A stretch of 64,000 bases of DNA from Opisthocomus hoazin. Lineage: Eukaryota > Chordata > Aves > Opisthocomiformes > Opisthocomidae. The stretch is from assembly GCF_030867145.1 (NCBI RefSeq), contig NC_134429.1:17024615-17088614 (forward strand), in the 5' to 3' direction. Position 1 is the stretch's first letter. Every line of letters begins with the position of its first letter. Positions 54,101-64,000 of this stretch are shown here, in pieces. Under the pieces are notes generated by a model that searched no databases, was not told where the DNA came from, and was given only the letters and a program-made list of their open reading frames with translations. The translations under genes were made by a program, and so were the position numbers.

Positions 54101-57100
54101 ATCCACACCAAGGTTCTTTCACTGACAGCCTCTTCTTTTGAGGTCAACCTGCAGTTTAAAAGGATCCTGTCCTAAAAAAATTCTGCTGTTCTGTAAGAGC
54201 TGTCTCCATCCAGATCTGTGGCTGAAGGAGGTAATGAAGGCTTAGCACTTTTGTTCAGCTTCTGGGGAAAACCAATTCATCAGAATTCTTGGGCCCTTCA
54301 GAGATTTTGGAGGAAAAGCTGGCTTCATCAGGAGCATCTGTGTCTAGTTCAGATCAAGAACACATTTTTTTAAAGCAAGTCTCCTGACCGTCCTGCCTTG
54401 GGAGACTGGCTTGCATTGCAATTTCAGAGCGTGGAAAATTCTCTTGGGATGAAAGTGAAAGCAGAGATGGGTTAGAGCTGCTGATGGGCAATTGTTCCAA
54501 AAGGTTACCATGGAGCTAATTCAGAGACCAACTCTGGATTCCCACTGACCACTTACTCCTTGGTCTAGCAATATCTTTTACCCCACAACTGTCATCACAT
54601 CTCACATTTTCAGCCTTTCCATCCTTTTATTTCAAACTAAAAAAAAAAATTAAGTGAAACTCGGCACAGCTATTCTCAGATGGAACTTAGCTAGACATTT
54701 GCAGTTTCTGGTTAAGACTGGAAGAAGATGTTGAATGCTTCAAAGCATTTCTCTTTTTTCCAGTTGTATCAGTGGTTTAATAAGAGACATTACCTCACTC
54801 TGCAAGTCTTTGCCTTTTGGAAGTGAATAGACAGGGTGTAAAACTTCTCAGGGTATAAGATATTTTTCCAAATACCATTAATCATAAAACACCTTCTATG
54901 TGATCTATTGCTAAATATTATCAAATGCCAGAGGCTGTCAGAATGAATTCTGGGCCAGGTGAGAGGGCAGGGGGAAGGGGCTGAACAGGCACTGGTAGGG
55001 TCAGGTGTGAGCAACCATTTATGCTGCAGTCTCATTGAACAGAACCAGAAAATCTAGTCTAATTAAGGGTAGAAAGGGAAATAATTCATCCAAAGCTCAA
55101 GGCAGCGTCTGTGGCTGGAGAGAATGCTTTGAACTAGGTCACAGCACCCCATTCTGGCACATCTGCAAGACTGTCTGGGGTAATGTTAACAATGAGCTAG
55201 AACTGCTCTTTTGCATTGTGACAGAAAATCTTTAACGTGGGCCCAGATAAGGAGATGTTTTAATTGTTTGTGAAATAATAAACACAATTTTGATGTTTAA
55301 CATGGTTGGTATTAGAGTAAAAACAACAGAAGGTGTACATGTCCCCCCACCCACAAAGGCAGCCCAGAGAAGCAAACTCTGCCAGGCCTGGACAGGGACT
55401 CCCTGCCTTGCTTCTGGGCCCTTCTCCATGCCCAGGGAGGGCACAAGCACCATCCTCAGATGCCTTCCCCCACAGTCCCAACTCAGCCATCAGCCACATG
55501 GCTGAGATTCACCTGATTCACAGCAGCAGCACCTGTCTTGGGAGACATCTCTCCAGGCATGACTGCTCCACCTCCAGTGCCACAGTTCCTCTTTGCCTAC
55601 TGCAGTCATGGACTTGGTCTCTCCCGCCATCCTTCATCCCTAAGATAGTAAGGACCTCACCTTCTGTTGACCACTCTTTTTCCATCATCAGTCAATTGAT
55701 CAGATGACAATGGCTATCCATATTATGGGGAGCCTCAAAGGACTGCTCAGCATATCAGGAATCCTGCTGAAGAGTGCACTGCGAGAGGCTGAAAGGAGCA
55801 TCGAGAATATGTCTGGAGAGAACACCCTCGCCCAGGAAGCAGAAGGAAGTGCAAAAGCTGAAAGAAGACAATGACAGCATCAGTGCTGGTAGCTCAAATC
55901 TCTGAGAGTAAGAATATAAGTTGTGCCCCAGTGGGCTGCGGCAAAGGTCCCACCACTGTTCAGGCTGAGGGAAAGTTGTGCCTCTCTTTCTTCCAAGGAA
56001 ACAAGGGGAATCACATACTCTGCCAAATTTTGGTTAAACTGCCAAGAGGTTCATCCCAAGCACTGAAACGTAGCAGACAAAGCTGTGAATAAGAGGCAGC
56101 ATCTCGTGGAAGAGGTCCACATGATGTTAAAGCATTAAACACAGGCTCAGTAACACTGATTTGATATGCCATGTCCCACCCAGATACATGCGAAAGAGGT
56201 GGTATTGTATAGGTGTGAGCTGCCAAATCTGCTGCATGTTTTGTGATCTACCTGAACACATCTGCTAAAGACTGATACCTTTCTGTCCTGATCCATCCCC
56301 ACAGGATGAAGTTAAAATCCCCATCCAGAACTAGGTGCCCATTAGGATGTGTAACACCAAGGAAGGCAGATGCTTCCTCCTGCGGTCACTCAGACCATGA
56401 GGTAAACAGTAATCCCACCACAGGGACATGGCATTGCAGTAGGTGAGCTGCCACCATTTCTGTGACCTCCTGCCCCTCAGAGAGAAGAAGACCACTCAGT
56501 CACTGAAGGTGTCAAAGAGATGCCTGGAGCAGACCCAGTTTCACCACTTAGTAGCAGGGCTGGTAGTCTTAGATTTTTCAGTAGTGGCATTTCTCTCCAG
56601 AGCTTTTTGCATCACTGCAGCTGGGTCTGCTTGTTGGACTCTGTCAGGAGGCAGCTACAGGTCCAGCAGCACGTGTGGAGAAGACTTCTTGTCCCAGAGG
56701 AGGAAGGAAATGCTTGTGTTTAAGTTTGCTCAGTTTGTGCCTTAGCCAAACACCCAGTCTGGTTAAACTCCACCCTATGTGGTTTAATTAGATGGTGACA
56801 TGAAGGATGGGTGCTGGCGATGGCCTCCTCCTTCTTCCAGCCATTGGCAAGGGGGTGCAAGGTCAGCAGCAAGACATGTCCTCTGTTGTCCCATGGCCCT
56901 GCACTCAGAAAGAAATGAGAAATCAGACCAGCCTGCTATTCCTGCTCTTTGTCCAATGCAGCCCGGAAGAGCCATTCTGATGATCCTTACATCAAAAAGG
57001 AAGGAAGCAGCAACAGATGCAAAAGAACAGCGTGTAAGCCATAGTCAAGCAATGTGATGTTTCCAGCTGAGCCTGAAAGCTTTCTACAATGTGCAGTTCA

Positions 57101-60100
57101 GCGATCTTTTTGAGCAATATGTGGTATTTTTATGCTTACATCTCTAAGAGGATCTTTCTTGTATGGTTTTGCCTTTTAAAGCCACTATCCTCAAAACGTC
57201 TTCATGACAGAACTTGTGAAAATACACATAAAGGTCAACATTATGACATTCACTTGTTCATGCAAGGGTTTATTTCAAACCTAATGAGGTCTGATTTTCA
57301 CCTTCATGTTTATTTTTAAAAATTTTGTGTAATGAAACATCATTCTTATTGACCTTTTTTTTGTCTGTGTGTGAGGAAAGACTGTGTTCCAGACTCTTGC
57401 AATGCAACAGTGTATGGCAAAGTAGGTCTATATACCGATACTGGGAAAATTGTTCATGATTCCTGGGTCTTAGACTAACAGATCCAAATATCAGCTTAAT
57501 TTGCACTGCATACACTGAAAGCTTGCAGAAATCCTTTGAGGTACATGTCAACAAAAATCCACAGAGCTGTCCATTAGCCTCATAATCCAGCAGAATAAAG
57601 GATATTTAGTCAAAGTATTAAAATCAGTTGCAAAGGTATTCATCATGGTACTATGAACTCTAACAAAAAACTTCGTCTTATGAAGCAGCAGAAGAAAATA
57701 TTAGAAATTTAAGATGTGGAATAGGTCAAAGAAATTTAAGATGCAGAATAGATTAGACAATCCCAAGACAGTTTTTAGGACTACGGAGATACAGTTGATC
57801 GGCTTTTTGTAATAAGCACAAAACAAGGAATAGCAATAATGACCTTGGGCAAAAATTAGATTTCATTTTTATTTAGCAAGATGTTACACTTTCAGCAAAT
57901 GACCACATCTGTGTGCAACACATCTGCTCCACATAAGTATAACCTGACAAAGTGGAGTGCCATCTCACCCCAAATTAAGGATTACTTCAAGCCACTGTGA
58001 TGGGTTCATCAACAGACTGTTGCCAGGTTATGCATATTCAGCCCACTGCATTTCATGACAAACCATTTACCAAGGTCCCCAAAGGTGAGAACATATTCAG
58101 AGTTCCCAGCATTTCTGAAAACGAGTGCTTTTGAGAAGACTCAACTGGGAATGATAATGATGTCACAGAAGTCAAAAAACAGTGAGATAGTTCTTTAATA
58201 GTATTTTATCATGTGAATAAAGTCAAGCTCTGCCTCAAAAGCGGAAAGTTCTGGACTACGTAAATGAATGTGCTGGAAAGGGAACGATATTGTCCAGCTT
58301 ACCAATAACACTAGTGTCTCCATGAAAAGAGTGGCTGGGTGGAATGGGAATCCTCTTCTCAGGTAGGACCAAAAGAGTGAAATAAATATTATTCTTTTGT
58401 ACCCACCACACTCATAAGATTGCAGAGTGACATGTGAAGGGTTTGTATATGACGATGAAGAGAACCTGGGACCATGGTTGGAACTCAGCTCTAGTACCCC
58501 TACTCTGTTCCTCTGGCATGCTCAGCAAAAAAAGTCACAAGCTGAAAGATCTCAGCCAGCTCTTTTAAGACTCCTAGTTGAAAGTTAGCAATTCTAGCTT
58601 GCTCAGCTAGAAAAGAAGTGAATCCTAGCAAAGCTGGTGCAGTCCTTATGGCCCCTGACATTATACAGTTGGCAGCCCTGCTGTAACGTGTCATCTGTTT
58701 GCAGAAAAGGCAGCCTGACACACCAGGAGCATCACCCAGATAGATTGTGAACTACAGCTAACTCCGGCACAGAGCTAATCATCCCAAAGGATGTTTTTAT
58801 ATTGATACAGCTTCCTTTCCAAACAAATGAGAAAAAGACAACGCATTAAACAAATACCTGCCGGAGTGGTCCAATTTAAAGACTGTTTCTTACAGCATCC
58901 CTTGCTTTCACAAGGGAAAATTATGGTGGTGTTAAAACAACCTCATAACATCAGATCACTCATGTTTCCCAGCACCCATGCCAACTTCTGTTTCCATTTC
59001 TAGACATACCAAGGCACGAGATACTTCTTGAACACAAATAACCTCTAACACGGACAAAGCACCTTGAGGCCCCATGCCCACCACATACTTTTGCTTCTGA
59101 GGCTTCTTCACTGACTTTCTTGTGTTGACGACAGTCATGTCCCAGTTCAAGCTGTTTTCAACGACAGCTGGCTTTGTCAGCAAATTGCAGGAAATGAGCA
59201 AGAAGAAACAACATACTGTAATTCCCTGGGCTAGCTTGTCTCACAGAAACCTTTTCTAGATACAAAATTTTGTTCAGCTGCTGAACCATAGTGTTATACC
59301 AATAGACCTGAAAACCTAGCCCAAAGGAAAAGAGCCTTTCTTCTCACAAGCAGTGCTGCCTTCCTCTCTAATTCACTTAAGGATGTTAGTCACATTTAGG
59401 ATTTAATTTAATTCTGTATTTCATAAACAAAAGCCTGTTAGGCAGACCTGAGAAATGGGGATTCCTTCTGTCTCTTCGGGGACAAGCAGGTATTTTCTTA
59501 CTGATGCTTTTGCATATCAAATCTTCCGCTCTCTTTTCCTTTGTAATCCTGGAGAAATGATTGTCATTTTTTATTCTAGCTTCTTTCCTCATTGAAGTTA
59601 AAACTCAGTTTAGACTGAACAATCTGAAAACATGCCATTTCAGTGCCTGCAGCTTACATGGTTTGTGTCTATGCTGGTAAATCCGTAAGTGCTTCTGAGC
59701 CTCTGGTCTTGCACCCCTTCCTCTCCTCCCAATCCTACATGCAGATAAGACCCGGAGAGTACATCATCATTCCTTATTCCTTGGTTTGCTCAAGGAGGCA
59801 ACCGAAACACCTGAACTGGGAAGGCACCAGGATCCTGATCGGGACAACCAGGATCCAACCTGACCTGTCCTGCCAAGCACATCCTTTCCTTGTATGACGT
59901 TGACCTCACGGTGTGTTCCCATGTCTGCAACCACTCATTCTGGATCAGATTCTTTATCACATGCTGCACTTCTTGTATAGTTCATGCAGTTGATTTTAAT
60001 TTTACTTTCCCAGATGGATTTTCTGAATGGCTTTGGCTATGTGTTCAAGCTGTTTAGAGGGTGATTTTCTGCTTTCTCCTCACCTTGTACCAATTATCCT

Positions 60101-60432
60101 GAAGGAATGTCTCCTGGACCAGATCTATGTTCATGTTAGGCCAGTCATTCTGTGGATTGTAATTTCCCTGCTCACAGGTGATTTTCAGCAGTTCATCTAG
60201 ACATGTGCCTTTACTATGAGATCAGCCATAAGCACAATTACAACAAAATGAGTTTCTTGGCTGCCAATATGTCGGAAAAATATTCACTTTGGGGAAGGGT
60301 GGTCTGTTATTGTTTACTTCCATCCCTGTTCATTAGCGTGGCTGCAACAGCAGATCAATGGAAAGACTAGCTCTCCTTGAGCAGTTGATCAGAGAAAGAC
60401 AATTTCAGCAGCTGAATACACACAGGTGTCAT
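51172..60432. other. Non-coding stretch, nothing recognised except a small tandem duplication
   Basis: About 9 kb with no recognised gene or repeat family. Short frames occur on both strands with no domain. The small duplication at 57704-57757 is listed separately. Confidence 0.45.
57704..57757. repeat. 27-bp tandem duplication, two copies
   Basis: GAAATTTAAGATGTGGAATA plus GGTCAAA is followed directly by a second 27-bp copy differing at a few positions (GAAATTTAAGATGCAGAATA...). It is a simple local duplication with no evident function. Confidence 0.7.
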
Positions 60433-62530
60433 ACAGAATCACAGAATCACAGAATCACAGAATAGTAGGGGTTGGAAGGGACCTCTGTGGGTCATCTAGT
60501 CCAACCCCCCTGCCGAAGCAAGGTCACCTACAGCAGGCCGCACAGGACCCCGTCCAGCCGGGTCTTGAATATCTCCAGAGAAGGAGACTCCACAACCTCC
60601 CTGGGCAGCCTGTTCCAGTGCTCCGTCACCCTCAGAGGGAAGAAGTTCCTCCTCATGTTCAGACGGAACTTCCTGTGCCTCAGTTTGTGCCCATTGCCCC
60701 TTGTCCTGTCACTGGGCACCACTGAAAAGAGCTTGGCCCCATCCTCCTGACACCCACCCTTCAGATATTTGTAGGCATTTATAAGGTCCCCTCGCAGCCT
60801 TCTCTTCTTCAGGCTGAACAAGCCCAGCTCCCTCAACCTCTCCTCGTAGGGGAGATGCTCCAGTCCCCTCATCATCCTCGTAGCCCTCCGCTGGACTCTC
60901 TCCAGTAGCTCTTCATCTTTCTTGAACTGGGGAGCCCAGAACTGGACACAGTACTCCAGATGAGGCCTCACCAGGGCAGTGTAGAGGGGAAGGAGAACCT
61001 CCCTCCTCCTGCTAGCCACACTCTTCTTGATGCACCCCAGGATCGCATTGGCTTTCTTGGCAGCCAGGGCACACTGCTGGCTCATGGTTAACCTGTTGTC
61101 CACCAGGACACCCAGGTCCCTCTCCACAGAGCTGCTCTCCAGCAGGTCCACCCCAAGCCTGTACTGGTGCATGAGGTTGTTCCTCCCCAGGTGCAGGACC
61201 CTGCACTTGCCCTTGTTGAACCTCATCAGGTTCCTCTCTGCCCAACTTTCCAGCCTATCCAGGTCACGCTGAATGGCAGCACAGCCTTCTGGTGTATCTA
61301 CCATACCTCCCAGTTTGGTGTCGTCAGCAAACTTGCTGAGGGTACATTCTAACTCTTCATCCAGGTCGTTGATGAAGAAGTTAAACAAGACTGGGCCCAG
61401 TACTGACCCCTGGGGGACACCACTTGTCACCAGCCTCCAACTAGACTCAGCGCCGCTGATGACAACCCTCTGAGTTCTGCCATTCAGCCAGTTCTCTATC
61501 CACTTCACCGACCACTCATCCAGCCCACACTTCCTCAGCTTCCCTAGGAGGATATCATGGGAGACTGTGTCGAAAGCCTTGCTGAAGTCAAGGTAGACAA
61601 CATCCACGGCTCTCCCTTCGTCTACCCAGCCAGTCATGTCATCGTAGAAAGCTATCAGATTGGTCAGGCATGATTTCCCTTTGGTGAATCCATGCTGACT
61701 ACTCCTGATAACCTTCTTTTCTTCCACTTGCTTCATGATGGCCTCCAGGATAAGCTGCTCCATCACCTTTCCCGGGATGGAGGCGAGGCTGACCGGCCTG
61801 TAGTTCCCTGGGTCCTCCTTCTTGCCCTTTTTGAAGATTGGAGTGACATTGGCCTTTCTCCAGTCCTCGGGCACCTCTCCTGTCCTCCAGGACCTCTCAA
61901 AGATGATGGAGAGTGGCTCAGCAATGACATCCGCCAGCACCCTCAGCACTCGTGGGTGCATTCCATCGGGGCCCATGGATTTGTGGACGTCCAGATTGCT
62001 TAAGCGATCCCTCACACAGTCCTCCTCAACCAAGGGAAAGTCGTCCTCTTTGTAGGCTTCTTCTTTTACCTCCGGGGCTTGGGACTCCTGAGGGCCAGTC
62101 TTAGCACTGAAGACTGAAGCAAAGAAGGCATTCAGTAGCTCTGCCTTCTCCGCATCCTCCATCACCAGGACACCCTCCTCATTCAGCAGCGGCCCCACGT
62201 TGTCTCTAGCCTTCCTTTTGCTGCTGATGTAGTTGAAGAAGCCCTTCTTGTTGTTTTTGACATCCCTTGCCAGCTTCAATTCCAGGTGAGCCTTGGCCTT
62301 CCTCGTTGCATCCCTGCATGCTCTCACCACGTTTCTGTACTCTTCCCAAGTGGCCTGTCCCTCTTTCCACATTCCATGGACCTTTCTCTTCTGCCTGATC
62401 TCCGCTAGAAGCTCCTTATTTAACCATGCAGGTCTCCTGCCTCCTTTGCTCGATTTCTTTCTCAGGCGGATGCATTGCTCCTGTGCATGGAAGAAGTGTT
62501 GTTTAAAGAGCGACCAGCACTCATACGATG
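60433..62530 (-). mobile_element. Young 5'-truncated CR1 LINE
   Basis: About 2.1 kb on the minus strand. The 3' terminus (60433-60464) is four tandem octamers of the ACAGAATC type on the + strand, the CR1 hallmark, preceded by the 3' UTR with GGTTGGAAGGGACC and ATCTAGTCCAACCC. The rest is ORF2. Similarity is recognisable up to about 62520, where the copy appears 5' truncated, as most CR1 insertions are. It is much better preserved than the other CR1 pieces in this window. Confidence 0.95.
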
Positions 62531-62552
62531 GAGGAACGGAACTTCTGAGATG
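60528..62552 (-). CDS. CR1 ORF2 C-terminal part: reverse transcriptase (5'-truncated, frame intact)
   Basis: The frame is open from 62552 to the stop at 60528-60530, about 670 codons. The first in-frame ATG at 62370-62372 gives 614 codons, but homologous CR1 sequence ([38 protein letters not shown]) continues upstream of it, so that ATG is not the natural start. The reverse transcriptase motifs are intact: NYRPVSL, the [14 protein letters not shown] block with the first catalytic Asp, [14 protein letters not shown], and the FADD catalytic pair in [10 protein letters not shown]. The N-terminal endonuclease domain is missing through truncation. This is transposon sequence and not a host gene. 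It probably cannot retrotranspose alone. Confidence 0.93.
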   Translation of the reverse strand, partial: HLRSSVPPSYECWSLFKQHFFHAQEQCIRLRKKSSKGGRRPAWLNKELLAEIRQKRKVHGMWKEGQATWEEYRNVVRACRDATRKAKAHLELKLARDVKNNKKGFFNYISSKRKARDNVGPLLNEEGVLVMEDAEKAELLNAFFASVFSAKTGPQESQAPEVKEEAYKEDDFPLVEEDCVRDRLSNLDVHKSMGPDGMHPRVLRVLADVIAEPLSIIFERSWRTGEVPEDWRKANVTPIFKKGKKEDPGNYRPVSLASIPGKVMEQLILEAIMKQVEEKKVIRSSQHGFTKGKSCLTNLIAFYDDMTGWVDEGRAVDVVYLDFSKAFDTVSHDILLGKLRKCGLDEWSVKWIENWLNGRTQRVVISGAESSWRLVTSGVPQGSVLGPVLFNFFINDLDEELECTLSKFADDTKLGGMVDTPEGCAAIQRDLDRLESWAERNLMRFNKGKCRVLHLGRNNLMHQYRLGVDLLESSSVERDLGVLVDNRLTMSQQCALAAKKANAILGCIKKSVASRRREVLLPLYTALVRPHLEYCVQFWAPQFKKDEELLERVQRRATRMMRGLEHLPYEERLRELGLFSLKKRRLRGDLINAYKYLKGGCQEDGAKLFSVVPSDRTRGNGHKLRHRKFRLNMRRNFFPLRVTEHWNRLPREVVESPSLEIFKTRLDGVLCGLL

Positions 62553-64000
62553 CTACTACTGTGACATTGCTTGCATTGGGGTAATACTCTCACCATCTGA
62601 TGCCGGATGGCATCAAATATGTATACAGCATGATTAGATAAAATTATGTATGCATTTATCTCCATAACAATCCTTAACATCACAAGCACAAGTATCATCA
62701 TTAGCATTAATCAATCTTTTGTTTATTGCTCTCGGAAACCAAGTAGAATGAAATGTACTCATCTCTGGTGGGGTTTGGGTTTTTTTTACATTGTTGTAGT
62801 TCAGTTTTCCAAGGCTGCTTTTTAAAGCAGCTGCTGACTTCTGGTCTTCATCTTCCAGAAAAATCGACAGTTTGATTTCAGGACTGATGCTATGAAGCAT
62901 GGATATAAGATTAACAGTCACTGGGGTCCATTCTAGTTAATTAATTAAATTAAGCCTCTGTTTCCTACCTCTTTAGTGCCCACGGAAATGCCATAGAATC
63001 TGAGGAAGAATTAAGTTGCAAGTATATTATAGGAGCTGGATATGGAATCATGTGGCCAGGAGAAAAGTACATCTCCAGCCTGCTGGACTGATATTGAAAT
63101 AAAAAATAATATTAATTTAATTGTGTGTCCTGCAGAAATGAGACTCCTCAGTTGCATAAGGAAAATTACAAGATATTTAGTGGTGGCTGTTTTATTCTCT
63201 GGCTTTTCTTTTCCAATTGAGAAAAAAATATTATCAAAGGAGGTTTCAGAAGATCTGTTTCTTAGAAGATTGTTCATTCTTGTCTCTCATGGTTTTAGTT
63301 TATGCTCTGCAAAACTTAATTTGGGGGAAAGTCTCGTGTTCCAGGTCATTAGATGGTGGTTTTTAGTTACCAGCTAAGTCCCTGGGCTTTTTTTGTGTGT
63401 GTGTGTGTCTGTATCACCTATGGATCTAAAGTTTTTGTTTTGCTTTCAGTGTAATCATATATACATATATATCAAAGTATGCTCTTGTAACTTCATCTGC
63501 ACAAGAACAGCTGCACTTACGGCCAGAAATTCCTGTCCTTGGACCCTGGACTCTGGAGAGTGAGCTTGCTTTATGATCTGATTTGTTATTTCCCTAACTT
63601 TCAATCTCTGTTATCAGTCTCCATGCAATAACAAGGTAATGATTGCAGCAGATGCCTCAGCTGACAGGAATATGGTTTTGTGAGTGTCATGGGAACAGGT
63701 CTGCACTTCATTCACTGGTGGCCTCTCCACTGGTGGTGATTATGCACTGCCTCTCAGAAGCACAAAACAACTCTTTCGCATCAGAGGGAGGTGGATTGCC
63801 TATCAGACATTAACACAGTAAAATAACAACCTCACCTTCAAAACCACCATCTTACCCACGGGATTCTTCCAAACAGTGCCATCACAATGTAGTCCACCTG
63901 AGGAAAGAAGGTACTAACCAGTTTGTTGAAAAACATTGTGGAAGTGGGGATGGTTTTGGTCAAGACACTTGGAAAGCCATCTGATGCATAAAGAAAAGTG
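62531..64000. other. Non-coding end of window
   Basis: AT-rich sequence with a (GT)7 microsatellite at 63395-63408 and a short TA-rich run near 63457-63472. No exon or RNA gene recognised. Confidence 0.5.

Noticed and set aside
60426..60750. Plus-strand frames of 92-99 codons over the CR1 3' end, and similar frames at 61027-62055
   Set aside because: They are antisense shadows of CR1 ORF2.
22224..64000. Search by eye for EPHB2 or KDM1A exons, the LACTBL1 neighbours in mammals
   Set aside because: No tyrosine-kinase, SAM or amine-oxidase signature was seen. Short exons could be missed by reading, so this is absence of evidence only.

Overview
The window is vertebrate, and almost certainly avian, nuclear DNA. 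It is AT-rich non-coding sequence with small GT-AG exons. It is littered with CR1 LINE copies, the dominant retrotransposon of birds and other sauropsids. It also carries endogenous-retrovirus LTRs of a GC-rich type that begins TGTCCTGGGTTTGGCC, which I recall as common in neoavian genomes. There is no bacterial gene organisation, CRISPR array or plasmid feature.

One protein-coding gene is convincing: LACTBL1 (beta-lactamase-like 1) on the + strand, in six coding exons from 6838 to 22223. The exon phases (1, 0, 2, 1, 2) all match and the joined frame is 568 codons with no internal stop. The protein has an N-terminal membrane anchor and the three active-site motifs of the serine beta-lactamase / penicillin-binding fold (SVSK, YSN, KDG).

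The LACTBL1 introns hold most of the interesting mobile DNA. Intron 2 has an ancient CR1/L3-like relic. Intron 3 has a tRNA-Asn-headed, CR1-tailed SINE-like unit (12161-12320, minus strand) and a complete 2.8 kb LTR element (12826-15627). That element has two 412-bp LTRs differing at one base, a 5-bp target duplication, a lysine-tRNA-type primer site and a single long gag-like ORF with no pol or env. It is therefore young and non-autonomous. Its 3' LTR ends 183 bp before exon 4, in the gene's own orientation. Intron 5 has a second, unrelated solo LTR with a 4-bp target duplication.

Downstream of LACTBL1 (22.2-64 kb) I see no gene I can name. Two minus-strand open segments with membrane-like sequence (26878-27062 and about 28760-29025) are candidate exons of an unrecognised gene or pseudogene. 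The rest is non-coding with CR1 fragments of several ages, a diverged solo LTR related to the intron-3 element (50770-51171), a tRNA-derived SINE relic near 47.4 kb, and a young 5'-truncated CR1 at 60433-62530 whose reverse-transcriptase frame is open for more than 650 codons. The first 6.8 kb is probably 5' flank or 5' intron of LACTBL1 and contains a degenerate tandem repeat.
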